A stretch of DNA of 15,823 bases from Bacillota bacterium (GTDB lineage: Bacteria; Bacillota; Clostridia; Lachnospirales; Cellulosilyticaceae), in assembly GCA_023457875.1 (NCBI GenBank), contig JAEXBC010000148.1, forward strand, positions 1 through 15,823, written 5' to 3'. The notes beneath the pieces are model-generated. The model saw nothing but the letters and a program-made list of their open reading frames with translations. It did no database searches and was not told the origin of the DNA. Positions 6,897 to 14,477 of the stretch are shown here, in pieces. The position numbers and the translations under genes are program-made. How positions within the stretch are numbered: position 1 is the stretch's first letter; the number at the start of each line of letters is the position of its first letter.

Positions 6897-8213
6897 ATGG
6901 ATTTAAAGCAGAAATTACTAGAGAAAAAAGCTACTATAGGGGTAATTGGCCTTGGTTATGTTGGGCTACCAATAGCAGTTGCCCTTGCTAAAGTAGGTTA
7001 TCGTGTAATTGGCATTGATATTAGTGAAGAAAAAGTTAATACCTTAAAAAGAGGTAAATCATATATTATAGATGTATCCGACCAAGAGATTGAGGCAAGT
7101 ATTGATAAAAAATTAACAGCACATACAAACTATCAAAGCATAGGGCAGGCAGATGCTATTTTAATTTGTGTGCCTACGCCACTTACAATATCTAAGGAGC
7201 CAGACGTTTCTTATATTATAAGTGCAATGGACAATATGATAAAGTACTTAACACCACAAACTTTAATTGTACTTGAAAGTACAACTTATCCTGGTACCAC
7301 AGATGAACTTATAACAAAACGTATAAAAAAGGAAAAAGGCTGGCGTGTTGGAGAAGATTTTTACATCTGTTACTCACCAGAAAGGGTAGATCCAGGTAAT
7401 CCTGATTTTCATGTTATGAATACCTCCAAGATTATTGGAGGAGAAACCCCAAAATGTTTGGAAGTCGGAAAAATATTATATACCTCTTTTCTTGAAAAAG
7501 TAATGACAGTAAGTTCTACTCAGGTGGCGGAGATGAGCAAATTAGTAGAAAATACTTTTAGGTGCATTAATATTGCTATGATGAATGAAATGGCCATGAT
7601 GTGCGAACGTATGGGAGTAGATATATGGGAGGTCATTAAAGGGGCATCTACTAAACCCTTTGGATTTATGCCGTTTTATCCTGGCCCGGGTATTGGCGGA
7701 CATTGTATACCGCTAGATCCTATGTATCTTTCTTGGCAAGGGAAAAAATATAACTATTTCAATCGCTTTATAGAGCTTGCTACAGATATTAATAGTAATA
7801 TGCCAAGATATGTGGTGAGCCAAATAGAAGATATTCTAAACCTAAAGGAAAAATGTATAAAAGGCAGTAACATTATGCTTCTAGGCATGGCCTACAAGAA
7901 GGATATTGATGATTTACGAGAATCACCTGCATTAGAAATTTATGAATTACTTTTAAAGAAGGGAGCGAAACTAAGTTTTCATGATCCTTACGTACAGTCC
8001 TTTAGAAGAGGTAAAGAAATTGTTTATGGCAGCCCTTTGACTGAAAAAATATTAAGTGATATAGATATCATTGCTATTATCACTGATCATAGTCAGGTGG
8101 ATTATGAATGGATAGAAAAACATGCCCAGCTTATTTATGATACCAGAAATGCTATGAAAGACATAAAAAGTCATAAAATCTTTAAGCTAGGGGATCATAT
8201 CGACCACGAATAA
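6897..8213 (+). CDS. wbpA: UDP-N-acetyl-hexosamine 6-dehydrogenase (WbpA-type, likely UDP-GlcNAc to UDP-GlcNAcA)
   Basis: 438 aa, three-domain UDP-sugar dehydrogenase. It oxidises C6 of a UDP-HexNAc to a carboxylate with two NAD+. Visible are the Rossmann motif GLGYVG (18-23), 'CVPTPLT' (91-97), 'ESTTYPGTT' (E127), the Lys/Asn region 'KLVENTFRCINIA', and the catalytic C270 in 'PGPGIGGHCIPLDP'. 'YLSW' and 'FIELATDINSNMP' follow; this pattern resembles WbpA (UDP-GlcNAc) more than WecC (UDP-ManNAc). The C-terminal domain carries 'GMAYKKDIDDLRESPALEI'. I chose the ATG at 6897 because GGTGGGG lies 6 nt upstream; a GTG at 6885 is in frame but overlaps that site. The gene stands alone between terminators. 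The epimer of the substrate is inferred. Confidence 0.9.
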   Translation: MDLKQKLLEKKATIGVIGLGYVGLPIAVALAKVGYRVIGIDISEEKVNTLKRGKSYIIDVSDQEIEASIDKKLTAHTNYQSIGQADAILICVPTPLTISKEPDVSYIISAMDNMIKYLTPQTLIVLESTTYPGTTDELITKRIKKEKGWRVGEDFYICYSPERVDPGNPDFHVMNTSKIIGGETPKCLEVGKILYTSFLEKVMTVSSTQVAEMSKLVENTFRCINIAMMNEMAMMCERMGVDIWEVIKGASTKPFGFMPFYPGPGIGGHCIPLDPMYLSWQGKKYNYFNRFIELATDINSNMPRYVVSQIEDILNLKEKCIKGSNIMLLGMAYKKDIDDLRESPALEIYELLLKKGAKLSFHDPYVQSFRRGKEIVYGSPLTEKILSDIDIIAIITDHSQVDYEWIEKHAQLIYDTRNAMKDIKSHKIFKLGDHIDHE

Positions 8214-8234
8214 ATAATATAAAATCAATTAAAA

Positions 8235-8265
8235 GAGATATCATCATGAGGTGATATCTCCTTTT
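8235..8265. terminator. Bidirectional terminator between convergent genes
   Basis: GAGATATCA (8235-8243) pairs perfectly with TGATATCTC (8252-8260) around an 8-nt loop. On the right is CCTTTTGGTTT and on the left, read on the minus strand, CTTTTAATTG. It sits between the dehydrogenase stop (8213) and the capG stop (8282), which converge, so it can serve both transcripts. Confidence 0.85.
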
Positions 8266-8281
8266 GGTTTGTAATACAATA

Positions 8282-9409
8282 TTAGGTTTTATGCCAAATC
8301 CTTTGATTAATAATGGGTGTATAGCTTTGTATGAGCTTAGCAATTTTGATAGACACATTCACATCCATATAGTCAAGTGGCAGGTGGAGGTCTTTTGTTG
8401 TATGTTGCATACTTCTAGATAAATCAATTGCTTGTAGGATGCTGCTTTCTGTAATGCCACCAATAATAATTGACCCCTTATCTAATACTTCAGGTCTTTC
8501 TGTTGAGGTGCGAATCAGTACGCCGCAAAAACCTAATAGAGCGGCTTCTTCAGAAAGGGTACCACTGTCAGAAAGAACGCAAAAAGCATTTTGTTGAAGC
8601 TTATTATAGTCAAAAAAGCCTAAAGGTTTGAGATTTTTAACAAGGAGATGGAAGGAGAACTTACGCTGATCTATAAAACGTTGGCTCCTTGGGTGAGTTG
8701 AATAAATAATAGGCAGATTATAGGTCGTGGCAATGGCATTAAGCGCATTCATAATGGAAAAAAATGCGGCTTCTTGGTCAATATTTTCTTCGCGGTGGGC
8801 AGAAACAAGAATGTAGCCTTGAGGGTTTAAACCTAATTGCTCAAGAACCGTACTTTGCTGGATACTTGGTAAGTGACGTTGTAATACTTCTGGTATTGGA
8901 GAACCTGTTACAAAGATATGTTCCTTGCGAAAGCCCTCTGCTAACAAATAGCGGCGGGAGTGTTCAGTATAGGGAAGATTGATATCCGAAATATGATCAA
9001 CTAGCTTTCTATTAATTTCTTCTGGTACATTTTCATCAAAGCATCTATTTCCAGCTTCCATATGGAAAATGGGTATTTTAAGCCTTTTTGCAGCAATAGC
9101 ACTAAGGGCCGAATTAGTATCTCCCAAAACAAGAAGTGCATCAGGCTGCTCTTTGAGAAGGATATCATAAGTGTGAGAAATGATATTTCCGATGGTTGCG
9201 CCGAGATTTTGACCTGGGCAGTTTAAATAATAGTTAGGTGCACGAAGTGCTAATTCTTTAAAAAAGATTTCATTTAGGGTATAATCCCAATTTTGACCTG
9301 TATGGACAAGTATATGATTAAAATGGAGATCTAGTGTTTTAATAACTTCACTAAGACGTATGATTTCGGGACGTGTTCCAACAATGGTCATAACCTTTAA
9401 AGGTTTCAT
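8282..9409 (-). CDS. capG: UDP-N-acetylglucosamine 2-epimerase family enzyme, CapG/WbjD/FnlC type (last step of UDP-L-FucNAc synthesis)
   Basis: 375 aa, non-hydrolysing 2-epimerase fold. CapG-type enzymes epimerise C2 of UDP-2-acetamido-2,6-dideoxy-L-talose to give UDP-L-FucNAc. Visible are 'GTRPE' (11-15), 'HTGQN' (36-40), 'LGDTNS' with D97, 'HMEAGNRCFDENVPEEINR' (116-134; E118, E131), 'SAHREEN' (203-209; H205) and 'LSDSGTLSEE' near the C-terminal half. The 'NRCFDENVPEEINRK', 'LPYTEHSRRYLL' and 'RTSTERPEVLDKG' segments match Staphylococcus Cap5G as I remember it, better than WecB/MnaA, which usually has 'AGLRT' after HMEAG-type motifs. Its start overlaps the capF stop (ATGA at 9406-9409) after a GAGGAGG site, so the two are translationally coupled. 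Cytoplasmic. Confidence 0.9.
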   Translation of the reverse strand: MKPLKVMTIVGTRPEIIRLSEVIKTLDLHFNHILVHTGQNWDYTLNEIFFKELALRAPNYYLNCPGQNLGATIGNIISHTYDILLKEQPDALLVLGDTNSALSAIAAKRLKIPIFHMEAGNRCFDENVPEEINRKLVDHISDINLPYTEHSRRYLLAEGFRKEHIFVTGSPIPEVLQRHLPSIQQSTVLEQLGLNPQGYILVSAHREENIDQEAAFFSIMNALNAIATTYNLPIIYSTHPRSQRFIDQRKFSFHLLVKNLKPLGFFDYNKLQQNAFCVLSDSGTLSEEAALLGFCGVLIRTSTERPEVLDKGSIIIGGITESSILQAIDLSRSMQHTTKDLHLPLDYMDVNVSIKIAKLIQSYTPIINQRIWHKT

Positions 9410-10524
9410 AGAAGAACCTCCTCAAAAAAGGTATCGCTATTTTCCTTATCAAATACCTCACTAGCCCAAAAAAGTGTAACCAGTTCATCTTTCCCAATAT
9501 TTTCAATAGAATGGGTATATCCAGGAGGAATGTCAATGACTCTAAGCTTATCACCAGATACGTTATAGCTTATGACCTTTTGGCTTCCTAACTGCCTTAG
9601 GCAAATGAGGCCACTACCTTGAATGACCAAAAACTTTTCGGTCTTAGTATGGTGCCAGTGATTGCCTCTGGTAATACCTGGCTTGGTCTTAGAAATAAAA
9701 ATCTGCCCGCAGCTATCAGATTTTATAAATTCACTAAGCCAGCCTCTAGAATCCTTGTGCATCAGAAGGTCATATGAAAAGTTGTTAGCTTCTAAGTAGG
9801 AAAGATAGGTTGCATAAAGGGCTTTATCAAATGAGGTATTGAGAGTGGGTAATAGCAGCGTTTTTCTAGCTTGATGAAAGCTTTGTAACTTATCCACCAC
9901 TTCACTAAGCGTTAATGTGTAAGTGGCCTTAGGGGAATAATAACCTGTGCTCAGTTCATCTGAATGAGAGAGTGTATGGAGAAAAGAGAGAATGACATCG
10001 TCTATATAAGCTAATTGAAGTGTATGAGAAGGGGTATAAACTTCTATGGGAAGGTTATGAGTAATGTTGTAACAAAAGGTAGCGATAGCAGAATTGTAGT
10101 TCGGCCTACACCATTTGCCAAATACATTGGGCAGGCGATAAATAAAAGCTTTGTTAGCAGTACGATGAGACCAGTCCATAATCAGCTCCTCCATAGCTTT
10201 TTTGCTTTGACCGTAAGAGTTTGTTAAACGTGCTTGAATGGAGGAGGTGGCTATAAGCGGAATATTTTTGTTTAGTTTTTCTAGGAGGCTTAAAAGTTTG
10301 GAGGTGAAATCGACATTTCCTGTTTCAAAGTCCCTAGGATTTTGAGGGCGATTTACTCCAGCAAGATGAATAATAAAATCAGCTGCTTGTATACTTTTTA
10401 CTAAATCAGCTTCAGTATTTTCGAGATCAAAGGTATGAATGACATAGTCTGTTTTTGTATGAAGCGTTGCCACTAAGTTTTTACCGATAAAACCGTTAGA
10501 ACCGGTAATTAATACGGTTTTCAT
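9406..10524 (-). CDS. capF: CapF-type bifunctional UDP-sugar 4-reductase/epimerase with C-terminal cupin domain
   Basis: 372 aa. The N-terminal SDR domain (1-~245) has 'GSNGFIG' (8-14), 'HLAGVNRPQ' (53-61), the Y104-x-x-x-K108 pair in 'NSYGQSK' and 'FGKWCRPNYNSAIATFC'. The C-terminal cupin (~250-372) has 'KPGITRGNHWHHTKTEKFLV' (281-300) and 'IPPGYTH' (H338), whose histidines and E296 would bind a metal. In Staphylococcus CapF the cupin acts in C3 epimerisation and the SDR part reduces the C4 ketone with NADPH, yielding UDP-2-acetamido-2,6-dideoxy-L-talose. The ribosome binding site AAGGAGG lies 7 nt from the ATG. It is first in a two-gene minus-strand operon with capG. A capE gene, normally adjacent, is absent; the divergent dehydratase at 10694 may supply its substrate. 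Confidence 0.93.
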   Translation of the reverse strand: MKTVLITGSNGFIGKNLVATLHTKTDYVIHTFDLENTEADLVKSIQAADFIIHLAGVNRPQNPRDFETGNVDFTSKLLSLLEKLNKNIPLIATSSIQARLTNSYGQSKKAMEELIMDWSHRTANKAFIYRLPNVFGKWCRPNYNSAIATFCYNITHNLPIEVYTPSHTLQLAYIDDVILSFLHTLSHSDELSTGYYSPKATYTLTLSEVVDKLQSFHQARKTLLLPTLNTSFDKALYATYLSYLEANNFSYDLLMHKDSRGWLSEFIKSDSCGQIFISKTKPGITRGNHWHHTKTEKFLVIQGSGLICLRQLGSQKVISYNVSGDKLRVIDIPPGYTHSIENIGKDELVTLFWASEVFDKENSDTFFEEVLL

Positions 10525-10693
10525 AAAAAAACCTCCTTAATAAACTACCCAAAATAGTATATGCCCAGTAACTAATAGATGATACCACAAGGCAAATAGG
10601 CAAAGGCGTATTTAATCTTGAGGTTTCAGACACGTCTTTTATTGTCAAAGCATAAGATGTAATGTGATATTTTGGTGACACAAGGAGGACAAT
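10525..10693. promoter_or_regulatory. Divergent promoter region between capF and the dehydratase operon
   Basis: 169 bp separate two divergent operons. Toward the right, TTGTCA (10642-10647) with a weak GATATT/TGATAT near 10665-10671 is a possible promoter, followed by AAGGAGG before 10694. Toward the left, TATACT (complement of 10556-10561) is a possible -10 without a clear -35. Individual boxes are weak, but promoters in both directions are needed here. No operator dyad stood out. Confidence 0.45.
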
Positions 10694-11698
10694 ATGTATA
10701 CCGATAAAGTCATATTAATAACAGGAGGAACAGGTTCTTGGGGTCATGAACTCGTTAAACAGCTTTTACAAAAGGATGTTAAGGAAATAAGGATTTTCTC
10801 AAGGGGAGAATTTGCACAGGTCAATATGCAAAGAAAATTTGACAATGCCGCACTAAATTTTGTGATAGGTGATATTAGAGATAAAGAAGCAATTCAAGAA
10901 GCTACTCAAGGGGTGGATTATGTCTTTCATTTGGCAGCGCTAAAACATGTGCCAGTGTGTGAGATGCAACCTCAAGAAGCCATTAAAACAAATATTATAG
11001 GAACCGCTAACTTAATTAATGCGTGTATCAAAAATAATGTCAAAAAACTGATTGATGTTTCTACAGATAAGGCTGTAGCCCCTCTTAATCTATACGGCAT
11101 GACTAAGGGCGTTGCAGAAAGAATGATTATCCAGTCTAATCAATTACAAAGTCAAACAAAATTTGTATGTATAAGGGCGGGTAATGTATTGGGTTCAAAT
11201 GGAAGTGTGGTACCTTTATTTATTAATCAAATTAAAAAGTACAATAAGATAACCCTTACACATCATGAAATGACTAGATATTTTTTAACGATTCCGGAAG
11301 CTATTGCGCTATTGTTTAAGGCTGCGGAGCAAAGCATAGGGGGAGAAATCTTTGTTATGAAAATGCCTGCATGCAGGATTATAGATTTAGCACAAGTGCT
11401 CATTAAGCGTTATGGTAATGAAGAGACCAAAATAGAAGAGGTAGGAATACGACCTGGAGAAAAGCTACATGAGGAGCTTATTTCAGCCTATGAATTAGGA
11501 AATGTCTATGAGTACGATAGCAATTATTATTTAATTGTTCCATCTATTATGAGTGAAGAAATGAGGAAGTATTATCATGATTTTAGACACCTGAAAAAGC
11601 TAACAACACCTGAAGTATCCTTGAAAAATAATTTGATGACTGAACAGCAAATTAAAGAAATGCTTCAAAAAGGCGAATTTATATCCTTTGAGTCATAG
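10694..11698 (+). CDS. UDP-GlcNAc 4,6-dehydratase family SDR (PseB/CapE-like)
   Basis: 334 aa, the length of PseB and CapE enzymes. These remove water from UDP-GlcNAc and, in the inverting types, epimerise C5 to give a UDP-2-acetamido-2,6-dideoxy-4-ketohexose. Visible are 'GGTGSWG' (11-17), 'IFSRGEF' (34-40), 'GDIRD' (59-63), 'AALKHVPVCE' (81-90), 'STDKA' with D125-K126, Y134-x-x-x-K138 in 'NLYGMTK', 'NVLGSNGSVVPLF', 'EMTRYFLT' and 'GIRPGEKLHEELIS'. Tyr at 134 matches PseB/FlaA1; Staphylococcus CapE has Met in that place. An AAGGAGG site precedes the ATG. It leads an operon with an aminotransferase (11 bp on) and an acetyltransferase, and is divergent from capF-capG, so its product could supply either. 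Inverting versus retaining chemistry cannot be fixed by eye. Confidence 0.88.
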   Translation: MYTDKVILITGGTGSWGHELVKQLLQKDVKEIRIFSRGEFAQVNMQRKFDNAALNFVIGDIRDKEAIQEATQGVDYVFHLAALKHVPVCEMQPQEAIKTNIIGTANLINACIKNNVKKLIDVSTDKAVAPLNLYGMTKGVAERMIIQSNQLQSQTKFVCIRAGNVLGSNGSVVPLFINQIKKYNKITLTHHEMTRYFLTIPEAIALLFKAAEQSIGGEIFVMKMPACRIIDLAQVLIKRYGNEETKIEEVGIRPGEKLHEELISAYELGNVYEYDSNYYLIVPSIMSEEMRKYYHDFRHLKKLTTPEVSLKNNLMTEQQIKEMLQKGEFISFES

Positions 11699-11709
11699 GG
11701 GGGAAGATA

Positions 11710-12909
11710 ATGAGACCTATATCTTTTTCCCCACCCGACATTCAAAAAGAAGATATCGAAGAAGTGGTAACGGTTTTAAAAAGCGGATGGATTACAACAG
11801 GTCCTAAAACAAAGGCATTTGAGAAGGAGCTTGCTGTTTATTGTGGCACCCACAAAGCCATATGTCTTAACTCAGCAACAGCTGGAATGGAGCTTATATT
11901 AAGGGCATTAGATATTGGACCAGGAGATGAAGTGATAACCTCTGCCTATACTTATACAGCCTCTGCAAGTGTTATTTGCCATGTGGGTGCAAAACCAGTG
12001 TTAGTAGATGTGGCGCCCAATAGCTACCATTTAGATATAAGTAAGGTAGAGCAAGCCATTACATCAAAGACTAAGGCCGTTATAGCAGTAGACATTGGTG
12101 GTGTGATGTGTGACTACGATGCCCTATTTAAAGTGGCAACAAACCATCAGCAAAAATTTGTGGCAAACTCTAAACTCCAGCAGTTAATAGGTAGAATAGC
12201 TGTTATAGCTGATGCAGCCCATTCCTTAGGCGCTGACTTTAATGGCAAAAAAAGTGGGGCAGTAGCAGATTTTAGTAGCTTTTCCTTCCATGCAGTAAAA
12301 AACCTAACTACAGCTGAAGGTGGAGCGGTTACTTGGTCATCAATAAAAGGAATAGATGACGAGCTGATTTATAAACACTTTATGGAGCTTGCACTTCATG
12401 GACAAACAAAGGATGCCTTAGCTAAAAGTAAGCTAGGACAGTGGGAGTATGATATTGTAACAACAGGTTTCAAATACAATATGCCAGATATTCTGGCGGC
12501 CTTAGGACTTTCTCAGCTTAGAAGATATGAAGCAATCTTACAGCAAAGAGAAAAGCTAGTTAGTTTATATGATCAGTTATTAAGTGATGCTCATACTAGT
12601 GTATTGCAGCATCATCAAGAAAATAAGCATTCTAGCTATCACCTTTATTTAGTAAATTTGATAGGAAGAGCTGAAAAAGAAAGAAATAGGGTGATAGAGC
12701 AAATGGCAGAAAGGGGAATCGCTACTAATGTTCATTATAAACCCTTACCTATGCTTAGTGCCTATAATAGAATGGGATTTCATATAAAGGATTATCCTAA
12801 TGCCTATGAAATGTATAAGGCTGAAATAACCTTGCCCTTGCACACCCGCCTTAAGGAAGAAGACATCATTTATATTGCACATACTCTAAAAACTCTTTTA
12901 AAGCAGTAG
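11710..12909 (+). CDS. DegT/DnrJ/EryC1/StrS family PLP-dependent sugar aminotransferase
   Basis: 399 aa. Family members transfer an amino group, usually from glutamate, to the ketone of a nucleotide-linked 4-keto-6-deoxysugar. Visible are 'SGWITTGPKTKAFE' (25-38), 'LNSATAGME' (53-61), 'PGDEVITSAYTYTASA' (71-86), the PLP-contacting 'ADAAHSLGA' (167-175, D168) and the Schiff-base lysine K197 in 'SFHAVKNLT'. A C-terminal half typical of the family follows ('NMPDILAALGLSQL', 'HYKPLP'). Compared with E. coli WecE, about 15 extra residues lie just before the 'IADAAH' strand (~145-162). The gene sits 11 bp after the dehydratase and 12 bp before a WecD-like acetyltransferase, so it probably makes the 4-amino intermediate. 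Configuration of the new amine is not determinable here. Confidence 0.92.
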   Translation: MRPISFSPPDIQKEDIEEVVTVLKSGWITTGPKTKAFEKELAVYCGTHKAICLNSATAGMELILRALDIGPGDEVITSAYTYTASASVICHVGAKPVLVDVAPNSYHLDISKVEQAITSKTKAVIAVDIGGVMCDYDALFKVATNHQQKFVANSKLQQLIGRIAVIADAAHSLGADFNGKKSGAVADFSSFSFHAVKNLTTAEGGAVTWSSIKGIDDELIYKHFMELALHGQTKDALAKSKLGQWEYDIVTTGFKYNMPDILAALGLSQLRRYEAILQQREKLVSLYDQLLSDAHTSVLQHHQENKHSSYHLYLVNLIGRAEKERNRVIEQMAERGIATNVHYKPLPMLSAYNRMGFHIKDYPNAYEMYKAEITLPLHTRLKEEDIIYIAHTLKTLLKQ

Positions 12910-12921
12910 TGAGGTGAAAAA

Positions 12922-13638
12922 ATGGAGATCATCATACAACCTACCCTATGGGACGATTCATATTTTAACCTAAAGACAGGCAGAATCAGTTTGCTACATC
13001 AGCTTGATGTGAAGGATGTGCAAGAACTTAAAGAGAAGAGTAAAGATTTTGATCTCGTTGTGATAGATAATAGGCTATGTCATCTTCATAATGAGAGAGC
13101 CATTTCAAAAATAGATAATTGCTATTTGTGTGACTTACAGGTACGCTTTGAATTAGCTTGTAATGAAGTAGAGCCTCAGATAGGTGCTTATACTACTGTT
13201 GGGAACAACCTTGATTTTTCAGAGGAATGCTTAGCTATTTCCAAGGTGGCCTATCAATACTCTAGATTTCGAATGGACCCTTATTTAGATCAAGAAAAGG
13301 CTAAAAAAATTTATATCGAATGGTGTAAAAATGCTTTCAACCAGGTTGAAAGGTATTTTGTGCTTTTTAAGAAAAACAATAGGATAGAGGGTTATTTATT
13401 ATTTCACATAGATGAGTCAATAGTAATAGAGCTAATGGCAGTATGCCCCAAAAGCCAGAAGCATGGTATAGGGGAAAGTATGATGAATCATTTAATAAAA
13501 TATGCTAAGGAAAAGCATATTAATACCATAAAAGTAGGGACACAAGCCAATAATACACAAGCCATTAGATTTTATCAAAAGAGAGGGTTTATGCTTCAAG
13601 AAATGCATTCCATTTATCACTATTGGCCGCATCGTTGA
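12922..13638 (+). CDS. GNAT N-acetyltransferase resembling WecD/RffC (amino-sugar acetyltransferase)
   Basis: 238 aa. The N-terminal part (~1-105) starts with 'PTLWDDSYFNLKTGRI', like the opening of E. coli WecD ('W..-.FF'). Then 'YQYSRFRMDPYLDQEKAKKIYIEW' has the SRFR motif (114-117) seen in WecD. The C-terminal GNAT core carries 'AVCPKSQKHGIG' (173-184; Q179-x-x-G182-x-G184, the acetyl-CoA pyrophosphate loop) and 'VGTQANNTQAIRFYQKRGF' (205-223). WecD acetylates the 4-amine of dTDP-fucosamine; here the likely substrate is the UDP-linked 4-amino sugar made by the preceding aminotransferase. A GAGGTG site precedes the ATG, 12 bp after the aminotransferase stop. It is the last gene of the operon, ahead of a terminator at 13676. 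The substrate is inferred from gene order. Confidence 0.85.
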   Translation: MEIIIQPTLWDDSYFNLKTGRISLLHQLDVKDVQELKEKSKDFDLVVIDNRLCHLHNERAISKIDNCYLCDLQVRFELACNEVEPQIGAYTTVGNNLDFSEECLAISKVAYQYSRFRMDPYLDQEKAKKIYIEWCKNAFNQVERYFVLFKKNNRIEGYLLFHIDESIVIELMAVCPKSQKHGIGESMMNHLIKYAKEKHINTIKVGTQANNTQAIRFYQKRGFMLQEMHSIYHYWPHR

Positions 13639-13675
13639 TGGCTTTTAGAAAAGATAAGTTATAAAAGAAAAAGTT

Positions 13676-13731
13676 AAAAAGAGAAATACCAACATCACCA
13701 GTCTAAAGTGGAAGGAGGTCTTTCTCTTTTT
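13676..13731. terminator. Bidirectional terminator between convergent operons
   Basis: AAAAAGAGAAA (13676-13686) is perfectly complementary to TTTCTCTTTTT (13721-13731). The 34-nt interior contains shorter pairing possibilities (ACC/GGT and CAC/GTG). The pyrimidine arm doubles as the U-tract in either direction. It lies between the acetyltransferase stop (13638) and the glycosyltransferase stop (13746). Confidence 0.75.
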
Positions 13732-13745
13732 ATTTGGCGCATTCT

Positions 13746-14465
13746 TTAGTTATCCTCTGGAAGCAGGTCATATTCTTTTAGAATCTCTTTCCAATTAGAA
13801 AGGGGCTGCTCATTTCCAAAGCATCTAGGAACGTGTAGCTTATATTTTGGCCAGGTATTTTGGTCATGTAAAACAATCATGTACATAGGTTCAGTAATAG
13901 CTTCATAGTTAAAAAATCTCATGTAACCATGGGCCAAGGGAGGATAATATTTTGCATAAGATAAATATTCTTCTGCTGTATAAATTTGAGTAAAAAAAGG
14001 TGGAGAGGAACTAAAATATTTGTCCACAATGTGAGTTTGGCTATTGAAAATATAACCCCTCTGACAGATTAAGGCAGATGTATTTTCTTTTGGTTTATAA
14101 TCGTGAAGAAATTGTACAAAGTGTGGGTTATATAAATCATCACTATCTAAGTTAGAAATGAAAAGTTGATCTGCATCTTGGAGGTAGTTCTCTATGGCTG
14201 TAATCTTATCAGAAGTAAAGATAATATTCTTGGGAAGGGGTGGATGGTTCAGTAGTTCTTGCTCAACAATAAGCTTGCTGTCAGGGTGTATGTGAACAAT
14301 GTTTAGAAAGTCCTGATTGGTTTGGAGTTGGAGACATTTGCGAGTATAACGATTAAAGAGTTCCATTCGGTGTTTGATCCATTCCTTAGTTAGGGCGACA
14401 TGATATTTTTTTGATAAGACATGGTCGGAATTAAAACGAGTATAAATAACATAGCGTGTTTTCAT
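13746..14465 (-). CDS. Glycosyltransferase-like protein, putative rhamnosyltransferase family
   Basis: 239 aa, soluble, no signal peptide. It begins with a beta-strand 'RYVIYTRFN', has 'KNIIFTSD' near 80-86 and a D-x-D-type motif in 'ISNLDSDDLYNPHFVQFLHDY' (LDSDD at 106-110), expected to bind a metal-nucleotide sugar complex as in GT-A folds. 'GYIFNS' and a C-terminal 'YKLHVPRCFG' segment resemble the paralogue at 15262. The layout fits the putative rhamnosyltransferase group (Rham_tsf-like), from memory; the donor sugar is unknown. An AAGGAGC site precedes the ATG. It is the last of three tandem paralogues, 12 bp after the previous stop. It probably adds a sugar to the surface glycan for which this locus makes precursors. 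Confidence 0.75.
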   Translation of the reverse strand: MKTRYVIYTRFNSDHVLSKKYHVALTKEWIKHRMELFNRYTRKCLQLQTNQDFLNIVHIHPDSKLIVEQELLNHPPLPKNIIFTSDKITAIENYLQDADQLFISNLDSDDLYNPHFVQFLHDYKPKENTSALICQRGYIFNSQTHIVDKYFSSSPPFFTQIYTAEEYLSYAKYYPPLAHGYMRFFNYEAITEPMYMIVLHDQNTWPKYKLHVPRCFGNEQPLSNWKEILKEYDLLPEDN

Positions 14466-14477
14466 AAATCATGCTCC

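Noticed and set aside
8282..9409. WecB/MnaA-type UDP-GlcNAc 2-epimerase making UDP-ManNAc
   Set aside because: The motif set ('NRCFDENVPEEINR', 'RTSTERPEVLDKG') and the coupled capF favour the CapG/WbjD type, although the fold is the same.
10496..10681. 61-codon minus-strand ORF in the divergent promoter region
   Set aside because: It overlaps the capF start in another frame, lacks a ribosome binding site and crosses the probable promoter region.
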